NCBI RefSeq assembly: GCF_038096175.1
Contig: NZ_CP151099.1
Location: forward strand, 4,631,484-4,695,483
Length of the DNA stretch: 64,000 nt
Origin: Nostoc sp. UHCC 0302
GTDB lineage: Bacteria; Cyanobacteriota; Cyanobacteriia; Cyanobacteriales; Nostocaceae
Direction of reading: 5' to 3'
Part shown: one piece after another, positions 53,640 to 63,922 of the stretch
How the letters are laid out: every line of letters begins with the position of its first letter
Numbering within the stretch: the first letter of the stretch is position 1
Notes under the pieces: generated by a model
Told to the model about the DNA's origin: nothing
Seen by the model: the letters and a program-made list of their open reading frames with translations, nothing else
Databases searched by the model: none
Translations under genes and position numbers: made by a program

Positions 53640-56600
53640 ATGAATAATAAACAGATGCATCAAGATCAAACCGTTACGGAGGATATTTACTCAAAAGATA
53701 CTTACCAAGGGCAAAGGTGGTTAGTAGAAGAAAGAGATGCCTGTGGTGTAGGTTTTATTGCTCATCGCCAGAATCAAGCCAGCCATGAAATTGTGGTAAA
53801 AGCTTTAGCTGCTTTAACTTGTTTAGAACACCGCGGAGGTTGTAGCGCAGATCAAGATTCTGGTGATGGTGCGGGAATATTGACAGCAATCCCTTGGGAG
53901 TTGTTCCAACAAGACTATAGCCAAAGAGGGCAGGAAGTTTCATCCACTGATAATGTGGCTGTAGGAATGATTTTTCTACCACAGAATCAAGAAGCAGCAC
54001 AAAGAGCTAAAGCAAAAGTTGAGCAAGTAGCTGCCGAAGAAAAATTAACTGTACTGGGTTGGCGAGTAGTGCCAGTGCAGCCACATTTGCTAGGGGTACA
54101 AGCTAGAGAAAATCAACCCCAGATAGAACAAGTTTTTCTAGCTTCTGAAAATAAAAGCGGTGATGAACTAGAAAGGCAGTTGTATCTTACCCGCCGCCGC
54201 ATTAGTAAAGCTGCATACGATATTTCAGAAGAATTTTATATCTGCTCTTTGTCAAGCCGCACAATTGTCTACAAAGGCATGGTGCGTTCCGCTGTGTTAG
54301 GCGAGTTTTACGACGATTTAAAAAACCCAGCTTATAAGAGCGCTTTTGTCGTCTATCACCGACGTTTTAGTACCAACACGATGCCCAAGTGGCCTTTGGC
54401 GCAACCGATGCGGCTTTTGGGACACAATGGCGAAATCAATACTTTGTTAGGTAACATCAACTGGATGATGGCCAGAGAAGCCAGCTTGAATCATCCAGTC
54501 TGGGGCGATCGCATTAATGACCTCAAGCCATTAGTCCATATCGACAACAGCGACTCAGCCACCTTAGATAATGTCTTGGAATTACTGGTGCGTTCTGGAC
54601 GCAGCCCCTTGGAAGCCTTGATGATTATGGTTCCAGAGGCTTACCAAAATCAGCCGTCTTTGCGTGATCATCCAGAAATTGTTGATTTTTACGAATATTA
54701 CAGTGGTCTGCAAGAAGCGTGGGATGGGCCAGCACTGTTGGTATTCAGCGATGGGAAAAAAGTCGGTGCAACACTAGACCGTAATGGCTTAAGACCAGCT
54801 CGCTACTTTATCACCAAAGATGATTACATTGTGGTAGCTTCCGAAGCTGGTGTAGTGGAATTCCCAGAAGCCAATATCATTGAGAAAGGCAGACTTGGGC
54901 CGGGGCAAATGATTGCTGTGGATTTGCAAAGCCATGAAGTGCTGAAAAATTGGGAAATTAAGCAGCGGATAGCCAAAGAACAACCTTATGGTACATGGTT
55001 GCAACAAAACCGCCAAGAATTAAAGTCATTGATTGGTCATTCATCATCCGTAAATGGCAATGGTAATGGCAATGGCAATGGTAAAGGACAAATAACTGAT
55101 TACACCGAACAAGCAACAATCGACAAACCAACCTTACTTCGTCATCAAATTGCCTCTGGCTACACCTCAGAAGATGTAGAAATGGTGATTGAAAAAATGG
55201 CAGAGCAAGGCACAGAGCCAACTTTCTGCATGGGAGATGATATTCCCTTAGCTGTGCTGTCAGAAAAGACCCACCTGCTCTATGACTACTTCAAACAGCG
55301 CTTTGCTCAGGTGACAAACCCAGCTATTGATCCCTTGCGGGAAAAGCTAGTGATGTCGTTGAAAGTCGAACTGGGTGAACGGGGTAACTTATTGGAACCA
55401 AAGCCAGAATATGCCCGGAGATTGAAACTAGAATCGCCAGTGTTGACCGAGGCAGAATTGGACGCTATCAAGCTGTCAGGATTTGCCACAGCTGAGTTGC
55501 CAACTCTCTTTGCAATTGCTGACGGGCCAGAAGGGTTGAAAGCAGCTGTGCAGTCATTGCAAGCACAAGCAGCGGAGTCAGTGCGGGCAGGTGCAAAGAT
55601 TTTAATATTAAGCGATCGCTCTTCACTCAGCCCTGAGTATACTTACATTCCTCCTATGTTAGCGGTGGGTGCTGTGCATCATCACCTGATTCGCGAAGGG
55701 TTGCGAATGAAAACATCCCTGATTGTCGATACGGCCCAGTGCTGGAGTACCCATCACTTTGCTTGTCTGATTGGCTATGGTGCTGGTGCAGTTTGTCCAT
55801 ATATGGCTTTGGACACGGTACGTGATTGGTGGTTAGACCCCAAAACAAAAGATTTTATGCAGCGGGGCAAAATTAAACCCCTCACCCTAGAGCAATCTTT
55901 AGGCAACTATCGCAAATCCATCGAGTCAGGGTTGTTAAAAATTCTCTCCAAAATGGGAATTTCTTTACTCTCCAGCTATCAAGCAGCGCAAATTTTTGAA
56001 GCGATTGGCATCGGTGGAGATTTATTAGAACTGGGATTCCGTGGTACAACTTCCCGGATTGGTGGTTTGAGTATCAAAGAACTTGCAGGTGAAGTACTTA
56101 CCTTCCATAACAAGGCTTTCCCGGATCTGACTGCCAAAAAGTTAGAAAACTTGGGCTTTGTCAATTACTTTCCCAAGGGTGAGTATCACATGAACAACCC
56201 GCAATTGGCGAAGGCATTGCATAAAGCTGTAGAAAGCAAGAACTACGACCACTACGAAGTTTACAAAAAATATCTCCAAGGTAGACCTGTTACAGCCTTG
56301 CGTGACTTGTTGGACTTTCAAGGCGATCGCTCACCAATTCCTGTAGAAGAAGTGGAGTCGGTAACGGAGATTGTCAAACGCTTCTGCACTGGTGGAATGT
56401 CTTTGGGCGCTTTGTCACGAGAAGCCCATGAAGTACTAGCGATCGCCATGAACCGGATTGGCGGTAAATCCAACTCTGGGGAAGGTGGTGAAGATCCAGT
56501 GCGTTATACAGTGCTGGATGACGTTGATGAGTCTGGCCACTCAGCCACATTACCGCATTTAAACGGATTGCGGAATGGTGACACTGCTTCTAGCGCTATC

Positions 56601-58337
56601 AAGCAAGTTGCGTCAGGGCGCTTTGGTGTGACACCAGGGTATTTGAGCAGCGCCAGACAAATTGAAATCAAAATCGCCCAAGGTGCTAAGCCTGGAGAAG
56701 GCGGACAGCTACCAGGGCCAAAGGTGAGCAATTACATTGCAATGTTAAGACGCTCCAAGCCAGGTGTAACGCTGATTTCACCGCCACCGCACCACGATAT
56801 CTATTCGATTGAAGACTTAGCACAGCTGATTTTTGACCTGCACCAAATTAACCCGAAAGCGCAAGTCTCAGTGAAGCTAGTTGCAGAAGTCGGCATCGGT
56901 ACAATTGCCGCTGGTGTAGCCAAAGCCAACGCTGATATCATCCAGATTTCTGGGCATGATGGTGGCACAGGAGCATCACCACTCAGTTCAATTAAGCACG
57001 CTGGTTCACCTTGGGAACTCGGTTTAAGCGAAGTCCATCGCGTTTTGATGGAAAACAGCCTACGCGATCGCGTGGTTTTGCGCGTAGATGGCGGCTTTAA
57101 GAGTGGCTGGGATGTAGTAATGGGTGCATTGATGGGTGGTGAAGAATTCGGTTTCGGCTCCATCGCCATGATTGCTGAGGGTTGTATCATGGCACGGATA
57201 TGCCACACTAATAACTGTCCCGTCGGTGTCGCTTCCCAAAAAGAAGAACTCCGCAAGCGTTTCACAGGCATACCAGAACACGTCGTTAACTTTTTCTATT
57301 TCATTGCGGAAGAAGTGCGGAGTTTATTAGCAAAACTCGGCTACCGTTCTTTGACTGAAATCATTGGACGCGCAGATTTGTTGAAAGTATCCCCAGAGGC
57401 AAAGGCGAAAGTTAGCAAAACGCAAGCCTTGAACCTTAACTGTTTACTTCAACTACCAGATACTAGAGAAAACCGTAGCTGGTTGGTACATGAACAAGTC
57501 CATAGCAACGGTGCAGTTTTGGATGACCAATTGCTTGCAGATCCAGATATCCAAGCTGCTATTAGCAAACAATCTACCGTCACCAAGTCTTTACGGATAG
57601 TCAACACCGATAGAACAGTAGGTGCAAGGTTAGCAGGAGCGATCGCATCCCAGTATGGTGATAGCGGCTTTAAAGGACAAATTAATCTCAAGTTTCAAGG
57701 CAGTGTTGGACAAAGCTTTGGTGCATTCAACCTCCCTGGCATAATTCTGACGCTGGAGGGAGAAGCAAACGACTACGTAGGTAAAGGGATGCACGGTGGT
57801 GAAATCATCATTAAACCCCCGTCTGAGGCTACCTATGATCCTGCACAAAATGTAATTGTTGGCAATACCTGTCTTTATGGTGCTACTGGCGGCGTCTTGT
57901 TTGCCAATGGTCTAGCGGGAGAACGCTTCGCTGTGCGTAACTCTAAAGGCATTGCAGTGATTGAAGGCGCAGGCGACCACTGCTGCGAGTACATGACTGG
58001 TGGTGTGATTGTCGTACTAGGCAAAGTTGGACGTAACGTAGCCGCTGGGATGACTGGAGGACTGGCATACTTCTTAGATGAAGACGGCTTTTTCCCTGAA
58101 TTAGTCAATCAGGAAATCGTCAAACTCCAGCGGGTAATTACCGAAGCTGGCGAAAGACAGCTGCAAGAGTTAATCGAAACTCACCTAGAACGCACTGGTT
58201 CACCAAAAGCGAAGAAGATTCTGCAAAATTGGCAAGAATTTTTGCCAAAGTTCTGGCAGTTAGTACCGCCTTCGGAGGCTGATGGGCCAGAAGCAAGTCC
58301 CCCAGATGTCACACAAAGACAGCTAAGTCCTGTTTAG
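53640..58337 (+). CDS. gltB: Glutamate synthase large subunit (probably ferredoxin-dependent)
   Basis: A 1565-residue protein. The N-terminal amidotransferase begins at Cys35 in ERDACGVGF after a 34-residue propeptide that is cleaved to expose the nucleophile. Then come the central domain, the FMN-binding synthase domain ([47 protein letters not shown]), the 3Fe-4S cysteines in [17 protein letters not shown], and the GXGXG beta-helix ([22 protein letters not shown]). No gltD small-subunit gene is adjacent, which favours the ferredoxin-dependent form (GlsF/GltS) of photosynthetic cells. An [11 protein letters not shown] microsatellite at about 55056-55085 forms a linker between amidotransferase and central domains. 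Confidence 0.95.
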   Translation: MNNKQMHQDQTVTEDIYSKDTYQGQRWLVEERDACGVGFIAHRQNQASHEIVVKALAALTCLEHRGGCSADQDSGDGAGILTAIPWELFQQDYSQRGQEVSSTDNVAVGMIFLPQNQEAAQRAKAKVEQVAAEEKLTVLGWRVVPVQPHLLGVQARENQPQIEQVFLASENKSGDELERQLYLTRRRISKAAYDISEEFYICSLSSRTIVYKGMVRSAVLGEFYDDLKNPAYKSAFVVYHRRFSTNTMPKWPLAQPMRLLGHNGEINTLLGNINWMMAREASLNHPVWGDRINDLKPLVHIDNSDSATLDNVLELLVRSGRSPLEALMIMVPEAYQNQPSLRDHPEIVDFYEYYSGLQEAWDGPALLVFSDGKKVGATLDRNGLRPARYFITKDDYIVVASEAGVVEFPEANIIEKGRLGPGQMIAVDLQSHEVLKNWEIKQRIAKEQPYGTWLQQNRQELKSLIGHSSSVNGNGNGNGNGKGQITDYTEQATIDKPTLLRHQIASGYTSEDVEMVIEKMAEQGTEPTFCMGDDIPLAVLSEKTHLLYDYFKQRFAQVTNPAIDPLREKLVMSLKVELGERGNLLEPKPEYARRLKLESPVLTEAELDAIKLSGFATAELPTLFAIADGPEGLKAAVQSLQAQAAESVRAGAKILILSDRSSLSPEYTYIPPMLAVGAVHHHLIREGLRMKTSLIVDTAQCWSTHHFACLIGYGAGAVCPYMALDTVRDWWLDPKTKDFMQRGKIKPLTLEQSLGNYRKSIESGLLKILSKMGISLLSSYQAAQIFEAIGIGGDLLELGFRGTTSRIGGLSIKELAGEVLTFHNKAFPDLTAKKLENLGFVNYFPKGEYHMNNPQLAKALHKAVESKNYDHYEVYKKYLQGRPVTALRDLLDFQGDRSPIPVEEVESVTEIVKRFCTGGMSLGALSREAHEVLAIAMNRIGGKSNSGEGGEDPVRYTVLDDVDESGHSATLPHLNGLRNGDTASSAIKQVASGRFGVTPGYLSSARQIEIKIAQGAKPGEGGQLPGPKVSNYIAMLRRSKPGVTLISPPPHHDIYSIEDLAQLIFDLHQINPKAQVSVKLVAEVGIGTIAAGVAKANADIIQISGHDGGTGASPLSSIKHAGSPWELGLSEVHRVLMENSLRDRVVLRVDGGFKSGWDVVMGALMGGEEFGFGSIAMIAEGCIMARICHTNNCPVGVASQKEELRKRFTGIPEHVVNFFYFIAEEVRSLLAKLGYRSLTEIIGRADLLKVSPEAKAKVSKTQALNLNCLLQLPDTRENRSWLVHEQVHSNGAVLDDQLLADPDIQAAISKQSTVTKSLRIVNTDRTVGARLAGAIASQYGDSGFKGQINLKFQGSVGQSFGAFNLPGIILTLEGEANDYVGKGMHGGEIIIKPPSEATYDPAQNVIVGNTCLYGATGGVLFANGLAGERFAVRNSKGIAVIEGAGDHCCEYMTGGVIVVLGKVGRNVAAGMTGGLAYFLDEDGFFPELVNQEIVKLQRVITEAGERQLQELIETHLERTGSPKAKKILQNWQEFLPKFWQLVPPSEADGPEASPPDVTQRQLSPV
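55056..55085. repeat. GGCAAT/GGTAAT microsatellite in the glutamate synthase gene
   Basis: Tandem GGCAAT or GGTAAT hexamers encode alternating Asn-Gly between the amidotransferase and central domains. The in-frame six-base unit makes the linker length free to vary without frame loss. Confidence 0.8.
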
Positions 58338-59318
58338 TTCTTTAGGTCATTAGTCAATTTATAAAGTTAATAGTGACTAATGACTAATTGAGAGCTAACT
58401 TCTAATGAACTACACCCTGCTAGCTTTGGCTGATACCAATTCTCCAAAAACTTGCCTTAACGATTATTCCTTCCCAATGGGCGGTTCGTTGAATCAATAT
58501 TAAGTGCAGCTTTTATGGAGAATTAGTATGAGCAGGATGTAGTTACAAAATCGAAAAGCTTATGGGTTGCACGGCTTTGATTTCAGGATCACATTTGCTG
58601 CCATTGATGCGAATTTTGCTATATAGCCTACAAAAGCATCAAAATATTGCCTAAATGGCAACACCGCTAACCAAAATTTGGTTATTCTCTATTTTAAGTC
58701 TATCTTCTTTTCACTTTACATTTATCCTTGGTTCTTTAAGTAAGGATTTTTGTATAAAAAACTACATTAGTTAGCTAATACTCAATAGCTTAAATCTCAA
58801 ATTTGTACAGTTATCTAGACAACTCGGTATTTTCCGAGAAAGACTTGGTATGTCCAATCATTAGCAAATACCAAATCTATATTAAAGTACACACAATTTA
58901 ATCACCTAAAGAATCAGTACTAAAACGACGAAAAAAGGTGATAGAGCCTGCAATAGCAACGAGTTTGCCTGCTGATTAACTGTAAAAACTTAATCTGTAG
59001 CTTTTCTGCACTTGACTAGTGCTAGATTTAAGTTACTCTTAAAACGGATTGCTGCCAGTAAAAATCTACTTCTGACAGAACTGTATAAAGAAATTATTAA
59101 ACTTAGTGATTCTGTCTGAGATTTTGAATCAGCAAAGTGAATAGTTTGATACGGCAGACAGGATAGTTATCAACTACCCTAAGCAAGGTAGTCTATTTAA
59201 TGACTCCTTAAGCATCCGGTAATTGTAATGAATAGTTTACAATACCAATGGATGGGAAAATCTAAAGAAAATATAAAAGAGACTTAACTCAAATCACAGT
59301 GGTGTCTGGAGGACTAAC
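58338..59318. other. Spacer downstream of glutamate synthase
   Basis: A 981-bp spacer with no gene. It contains the fold-back element at 58408-58544, otherwise AT-rich. Its right end, about 100 bases before the DUF1815 GTG, should hold that gene's promoter. Confidence 0.45.
58408..58544. mobile_element. MITE-like fold-back element
   Basis: The outer arms AACTACACCCTGCT (58408-58421) and AGCAGGATGTAGTT (58531-58544) are complementary with one mismatch, and the inner arms ATACCAATTCTCCA (near 58433-58446) and TGGAGAATTAGTAT (58516-58529) pair with one mismatch. The left arm has an extra AGCTTTGGCTG between the two. The element is 137 bp, carries no gene and is like non-autonomous inverted-repeat elements of Nostocales. 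Confidence 0.65.
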
Positions 59319-59663
59319 GTGTTTCTGAGACTAGCACATCAACACAGACAATTTGTCCAAGACTTGGTAATGAATCTACAAGCCTTGGCAATCGTACTAG
59401 AACGGCGTGGATATCCTGCTTCCTGCTATACCTGTGGCGACCAGATGAATAGTGCATCATTTATGGTTAGCTTGGGTGATAACCACCTAATTCGGTTTCT
59501 AGTATCCGATTATGGGATTACTTGGACGGAAATGCGGGATGACCGCGAATTAATGAAGCTAGAAGGAGCTGAGGCAATTAACCAACTTCAGGAACTGGCC
59601 AACCTTGTCAAGCAATCTATGCAACCTGGTACAGGCTCCAAAACCCTTGCTAAGAAGTGTTAA
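59319..59663 (+). CDS. DUF1815 protein
   Basis: A 114-residue protein starting at a GTG at 59319, preceded by GGAGG at about 59308-59312. The core (FLRLAHQHRQFVQDLVMNLQ, LAIVLERRGYPASCYTCGDQ, SASFMVSLGDNHLIRFLVSD, YGITWTEMRDDRELMKLEGA) matches DUF1815, a cyanobacteria-specific family without known function. Two cysteines near residue 40 are a CxxC (CYTC). No neighbours on the same strand. The spacer after it is repeat-rich. Confidence 0.85.
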   Translation: MFLRLAHQHRQFVQDLVMNLQALAIVLERRGYPASCYTCGDQMNSASFMVSLGDNHLIRFLVSDYGITWTEMRDDRELMKLEGAEAINQLQELANLVKQSMQPGTGSKTLAKKC

Positions 59664-59734
59664 GGTTCCGAAGGTCAACGCTAAGTTGCGAATTAATCAT
59701 CGGTAATTGGTGAGCCAGTGCGTTGCGGTGAATC

Positions 59735-59920
59735 AGCGCTGCTGGAGGGTTTCCCTCCGCAGGGGACTGTGTTAGCGCAGCGTAAAGCCTTTGGCATAGC
59801 TTCTCTACGAGACCGAAGGCGAACGCTTAGAGTGACGCAGGAGCGTCACCTGAAGGAAGGTTCGCCTCCGTTGTAGCAACTGGGGTGACTCCTACGGAGA
59901 AGCTCTCGCTTAATGCCTGG
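59735..59920. repeat. GC-rich composite repeat cluster
   Basis: Successive hairpins: GGAGGGTTTCCCTCC, GTAAAGCCTTTGGCATAGC with TCTCTACGAGA, GTGACGCAGGAGCGTCAC, and ACTCCTACGGAG. The GTAAAGCCTnnGGCATAGC part is shared with 50725-50745 in another spacer. This is a cluster of Nostocales-type dispersed palindromes with no coding content. Confidence 0.75.
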
Positions 59921-60379
59921 TATGTGCTTTGCGCTCACCCAGAGGCTAATTTGTAATACTGGCTTTGTAAAAGATCGCCCATTACCGTTAAGAGATTGGC
60001 TCATGCAGAGGCTGTCACATTTTTGTGTGTGCCAAAACCTCACCGGAAAAATTTTGAGCTTTAAGTAGTAAAGATATTAAAACGCATTGCTAATCAAAGA
60101 CAAAAGTGCCAAATAGCACAGATGACTGAGGTTAAATTTGCGAGTCATCAGAGTGATATACGCTTTGGTCAGGGCTTCTACTTTGTGAACTTGCCAGTTG
60201 AGTGTGTAGTAAAAAATAATTTATACAAGCTATTAGCTATTTATTTATAGGCAATAGCTAGCTTTGCTTCAGCCTTTTAAACTAATATGGCAGGCGATCG
60301 CTCTTGCCAAGCAAATCATACAGTCTTCCAGCTTACCCACCACACATCAGCATTGACTAGGAACCTTGGGAAGGTTCAC

Positions 60380-61085
60380 CTAAAGTCCATTGCCAATCTA
60401 AATGAATGATCCCCAATATTATAGGTGATTAAAGTTAGTAGTGCTTACTACAGGTAACTTTTGATTTTTCGCCTTTAGGTTTCCAGTAATCAAAGCAATT
60501 TGTCTTTGCTCTAAGGCTTCAGCTTTTGTTAAAATCCCTAAGTGTAGCGTAGCACAAAAAGCACTAATCAATGCTTGTGTACCACCAGTATCTACAGCCT
60601 ACAAGGAAATTATCGCTGACCCAGGGCCCGTTTATTTACATTTGGTAGCTAAAGCCATAAAATTTCTCGTTGCTCAACCTGCTCACCAAACAGGTTTCGT
60701 AGGTACTTAGAACTACCAAATCCACAACAGGGAATGTTTAGCTCACCTTTAAGATCAACGCGATCGCCATTGTCAAATAAAATAGATGAGTCTTCGGCTT
60801 ACCCACTACAAACAAGGCTTGTTGATAGAATTAAAGTGCTTGCGAATACTGTCACTGATTTTGGTATAGTTGCTTGATGTTATTAATGTTACAACTTTTT
60901 AAGAACTATCTCTTAGTTCTGTGCTAATAGCTAATGCTGTTGCTAATCTTTGTAATGCTTCGAAAAACCCACCTTGCTGAGATTGTTTAATAGCTGATTG
61001 CTTGAGCTTTTGAATCTCAGATTAGCTATTGTTTTTGGGTAAAGTCTGAGCTTTTTCTCCAGAGACATATGCAAGTTTTGATTTG
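60380..61085 (-). pseudogene. Decayed TPR-CHAT (caspase-like) gene
   Basis: Minus-strand frames, joined, show a TPR-like N-part (IKQSQQGGFFEALQRLATAL at about 60905-60990), the middle of a CHAT domain (EDSSILFDNGDRVDLKGEL near 60750-60810) and its C-terminal part: SL-stop-AVDTGGTQALISAF, TLHLGILTKAEALEQRQIAL, and NFNHL-stop-YWGSFI-stop-IGNGL. In intact CHAT proteins these read SLWAVDDGGT, KAEALRQAQIAL and HPYYWAPFILIGNGL. Premature stops (TGG to TAG, and others), frame changes and loss of most of the expected 800-900 residues mark a pseudogene. The region for the catalytic Cys is missing. Confidence 0.78.
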
Positions 61086-61297
61086 AGATTACTTACTTAT
61101 TTACTAGTGAGAGTATCCAAAAACCTAGTAGACTAAGTACATGTAAAGTTACAACAGTAATACCACGAAGATTAGGCTGCATAACAAAACACTCCATGTA
61201 TACAGAAGTGTAAATCTTAAATCAATAAGTTATGCAATGCAATTAATTTTTTAGCTGCTCCAGATGTAAAAAATTCATAGCTGTTTAGGACTTGAAG

Positions 61298-61795
61298 ATG
61301 TCAGAAGAAAAATCAAGCCAACCAAAACTACCAACAAGCGCCCTTGACACTCCATCGAGTTATGAATTTGAGAATTGGTTTGAATATCCTGTAAGAGTGC
61401 AACCCCATCACACTGATTATGCAGGTATTGTCTGGCACGGTTCTTATCTAGCTTGGATGGAAGAAGCGCGGATAGAATGCTTGCGATCAATAGGTATTGA
61501 ATTTGCTGATTTAGTAGCTTTAGGCTGTGATTTACCAGTTGTGGAATTGTCGGTGCGTTATCACCGTTCAATTCAATTAGGAATGGCAGTGGTGGTAAAA
61601 ACACGGATGGCTGAAGTTACTGGTGTTCGCCTTAATTGGGATTATGCGATCGCTTCAACTGATGGACAAGAATTATATGTTACTGCCAAGGTGACTTTAG
61701 TGGCATTAGATCGCGAAAGAGGCAAAATTATGCGTCAATTGCCTGCAAGCGTTAAAGACGCACTGGCAAAGGTTTCAGCATTACATCAAGGATGA
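61298..61795 (+). CDS. Hotdog-fold acyl-CoA thioesterase
   Basis: A 165-residue thioesterase starting at ATG 61298 (a TTG two codons earlier is possible). The 4-hydroxybenzoyl-CoA-thioesterase-like active site is HHTDYAGIVWHGSYLAWMEE, where Asp-Tyr-Ala-Gly is diagnostic and Asp is the catalytic residue. LPVVELSVRYHRSIQLGMAV follows. In cyanobacteria such enzymes include the DHNA-CoA hydrolase of phylloquinone synthesis, but several paralogues exist, so substrate is uncertain. The first 25 residues are polar and variable. No neighbours in operon. Confidence 0.87.
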   Translation: MSEEKSSQPKLPTSALDTPSSYEFENWFEYPVRVQPHHTDYAGIVWHGSYLAWMEEARIECLRSIGIEFADLVALGCDLPVVELSVRYHRSIQLGMAVVVKTRMAEVTGVRLNWDYAIASTDGQELYVTAKVTLVALDRERGKIMRQLPASVKDALAKVSALHQG

Positions 61796-61871
61796 AATTT
61801 TTACACAAAATGTACTGAGTCAAGAGTCCAAAGTCAAAGTTATTAGTTATTCTTCCCCTACTTCTCTTCTA

Positions 61872-61975
61872 ATACCATTTCACTTTAAGAATGATACAAA
61901 TACTTTGGTAGGGATACGGCAATGCCGTGTCCCTACGAGAAATCTATATGTATCAAGATTTTCGTGAATTGGTAT
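61872..61975. mobile_element. MITE-like fold-back element with inner palindrome
   Basis: Ends ATACCATTTCAC (61872) and GTGAATTGGTAT (ending 61975) are complementary with one mismatch, followed inward by TGATACA/TGTATCA. The core 61908-61936 is a nested palindrome, GTAGGGATACGGCA / TGCCGTGTCCCTAC (one G-T wobble). It is 104 bp without coding capacity and resembles small Nostocales inverted-repeat elements. The related ATACCA end motif also occurs in the element at 58408-58544. Confidence 0.7.
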
Positions 61976-61981
61976 AACTCC

Positions 61982-62038
61982 TGTACAGATGCGTAGACGC
62001 TCGAAGAGCGGCTTCTCGTAAGAGTATAATCGCGTCTC
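61982..62038. repeat. Composite nested repeat, third copy
   Basis: Nearly identical to 12634-12690, with one base changed in the left arm (ACAGATGCG instead of ACAGACGCG). It lies directly after the fold-back element, so several repeats have accumulated in the same spacer. Confidence 0.85.
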
Positions 62039-62062
62039 TACTACTCCTGAATTCTAATTCTC

Positions 62063-62260
62063 TTACTTACTCCCACGAATTTGTGACAGAGTGTTACCAA
62101 ACTGAATTATTTGATGCCAAATATCTTGGGGAGTAATACCAAAACCAATATTTAACAAGACGAGGATTGCAGCAATAGTCAATGCATTGCTCACAGTAGT
62201 TTTTAATACTTTCCATAATATTGTGAAGATGATCCAAGCCACAATCAAGGTAACAATCAT
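62063..62260 (-). CDS. Small membrane protein
   Basis: A 65-residue protein with two hydrophobic segments (MIVTLIVAWIIFTILWKVLK and ALTIAAILVLLNIGFGI), then a polar tail ITPQDIWHQIIQFGNTLS. I recognise this type as a conserved cyanobacterial small protein without known role. ATG at 62260. It is downstream of the composite repeat and convergent with the thioesterase gene. Confidence 0.65.
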   Translation of the reverse strand: MIVTLIVAWIIFTILWKVLKTTVSNALTIAAILVLLNIGFGITPQDIWHQIIQFGNTLSQIRGSK

Positions 62261-62540
62261 ATATCAATTCCTTGAGAATTGCTTTTAGTAAAAAGCCTAT
62301 TTATTCAAAAATGGTAAATCTTTCTCTTGGTAATAACTAATGCTACAAAAGCTTTTGCACGTAGGTTTTAGTAGTTACTAGAGTTAGGACTTAAATGTTA
62401 AAATTTTTTGGTAGCACCCGTCTCAATAATTATACCAAAAAGTGGCACAAAAATTTGTGTGTGATGCAGCTTTTTTATGAATTTTCTAACCGACATTCCG
62501 CGCCCAGAAGTGGCACAAAACAAAGTAGTAAGTAAATCAA

Positions 62541-62785
62541 GGTAAGTAGTAAAAATCGGGCGTGTAACCGTTTTCCGAAAGTGTAAATTTGATTATAAGC
62601 TTACCTTTACCTGTCCTAATTTTGGATGGTTTACTTTAATGTCACCATGTTTACTAAATAGCCCTTGCCAGAATATGGTAGCAGTGCGCCCCATTAATAC
62701 AAGTTTGAACGCAAACTTACTAGAATATCTGCTTTGAGTTGGCTGTCTTCAAAACGAAAGGAGCGCACCCATACTCACTATCCCA
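62541..62785 (-). pseudogene. Transposase remnant
   Basis: Hand translation of the minus strand gives, in two frames, DSEYGCAPFVLKTA, then RFEDSQLKADILVSLRSNLY, GALLPYSGKG and NHPKLGQVKVSL. In intact DDE transposases of Nostocales these parts form a continuous chain (DxxYG..F, LRSN, PYSGKGRP, DHPKLG). Here frame changes and stops (TAA after SNLY) break it, and both ends are missing. It is the relic of an IS element, perhaps the source of the AAGTGGCACAAAA repeats to the left. The exact IS family is not certain. Confidence 0.7.
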
Positions 62786-62856
62786 AATTGAAATTGGTCT
62801 AGTTGATCATCTCCTATTTTTTCTTTGAAATTGTCTATCTAGTCTGAACTCTAATA

Positions 62857-62911
62857 AAACGGGGTTCATAATGAAAATATTTATGTCCAAAATATTTTCA
62901 TTATGCCGTTT
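62857..62911. repeat. Long AT-rich palindrome upstream of aqpZ
   Basis: Inner arms CATAATGAAAATATTT (62867-62882) and AAATATTTTCATTATG (62890-62905) are perfectly complementary over 16 bp. Outer arms AAACGG (62857-62862) and CCGTTT (62906-62911) add six more pairs with a four-base bulge. It lies 226 bases before aqpZ and next to the transposase remnant, so it may be an IS end or a terminator. Confidence 0.8.
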
Positions 62912-63136
62912 AAGCTTAAACTTTGGTACAAATCGTTGAAACTAATTTGTTGCAGGCAGCGGTAGAGACTCCACTGCGCCGCCTATTTGTTAAGAGTTGC
63001 TGAGTTACTGTTGGGATGTATAAAAGCTGATAAGTTTAACGGTGTTGAGGCTAAATCTGTAGTAAGAGATTTAAAAAAATTTCTTAACGCTTAGTTTATA
63101 ACGCTTTCAATCAGTTGCTTAAGCAAGGAGCTGTTT

Positions 63137-63922
63137 ATGATATCACTTTTAACACGATGTCTTGCGGAATTCGTTGGGACATTTGTGCTAGTTCTTGGTG
63201 GATGTGGAAGTGCTGTTTTTGCAGCAGCATTTCCAGATGCAAAAGCCAATGAATTAGGAATTGGCTTTGTAGGTGTTTCTCTGGCTTTTGGTTTAACAGT
63301 GCTAATTATGGCCTATGCAGTTGGTCATATTTCCGGCGCTCATTTTAACCCAGCTGTATCATTTGGTCTTTGGTCAGGAAAGCGTTTTCCAGCCTCAGAA
63401 TTGCTTCCGTACATTATTGCTCAGGTATTGGGAGCAATACTAGCCGCAGGTCTAGTTTATTTAATTGCCACTGGTAAACCAGGATTTACGCTTTCTGGTT
63501 CCAATCCATTAGCGACAAATGGTTTTGGAGAACATTCTCCTGGAGGCTATTCGCTGGCTGCTAGTTTCATTACAGAGGTCGTACTTACCTTCATTTTTTT
63601 AATTGTGATCTTAGGTGCAACAGATGGTCGTGCGCCAAAGGGCTTTGCACCAATTGCTATTGGTTTAGCATTAACACTAATTCATTTGATCAGCATACCT
63701 ATAACGAATACATCGGTTAATCCTGCTCGTAGTACTGGCCCAGCACTTTTTGCTGGTGTAGAACTGTTTAAGCAAGTATGGCTATTTTGGGTAGCTCCAA
63801 TTTTAGGTGCGATATTGGCAGGTCTATTCTATTCAAAGGCTTTAGGTGAATCAGGCGCACCAGTTGTAGGTGAGGCAGAACGTGAAGTTTCGCCCGGTGC
63901 GGATGATTTTTCGCGACGATAG
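63137..63922 (+). CDS. aqpZ: Aquaporin Z
   Basis: A 261-residue water channel with six membrane helices and two NPA half-helices: [15 protein letters not shown] (NPA at 71-73) and [16 protein letters not shown] (NPA at 195-197). The selectivity filter residues His183, Thr192 and Arg198 correspond to those of AqpZ rather than GlpF, indicating water over glycerol. The C-terminal 25 residues ([22 protein letters not shown]) are charged and cytoplasmic. The gene starts at ATG 63137 with AAGGAG upstream and stands alone. Confidence 0.95.
   Translation: MISLLTRCLAEFVGTFVLVLGGCGSAVFAAAFPDAKANELGIGFVGVSLAFGLTVLIMAYAVGHISGAHFNPAVSFGLWSGKRFPASELLPYIIAQVLGAILAAGLVYLIATGKPGFTLSGSNPLATNGFGEHSPGGYSLAASFITEVVLTFIFLIVILGATDGRAPKGFAPIAIGLALTLIHLISIPITNTSVNPARSTGPALFAGVELFKQVWLFWVAPILGAILAGLFYSKALGESGAPVVGEAEREVSPGADDFSRR

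Larger units (their letters stand above)
59664..61291. other. Gene-poor 1.6-kb spacer with repeats and a decayed gene
   Basis: The left 260 bases contain the GC-rich repeat cluster (59735-59920). About 60 kb positions 59950-60370 are AT-rich without recognised content apart from one HIP1 site at 60295-60302. The right half carries the decayed TPR-CHAT gene at 60380-61085. No intact gene is present. Confidence 0.6.
62261..63136. other. Spacer with transposase remnant and a palindrome before aqpZ
   Basis: An 876-bp spacer. It contains a direct repeat (AAGTGGCACAAAA at 62439-62451 and 62508-62520), the decayed transposase at about 62541-62785 and the perfect palindrome at 62857-62911. The right 200 bases should hold the aqpZ promoter. 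No intact gene. Confidence 0.6.

Noticed and set aside
53401-53640. NtcA-type operator before glutamate synthase
   Set aside because: I looked for GTA-N8-TAC and found no convincing match at a plausible distance from the start.
59846-60043. 65-codon minus-strand frame
   Set aside because: It overlaps the GC-rich palindrome cluster and has no domain or ribosome binding site.
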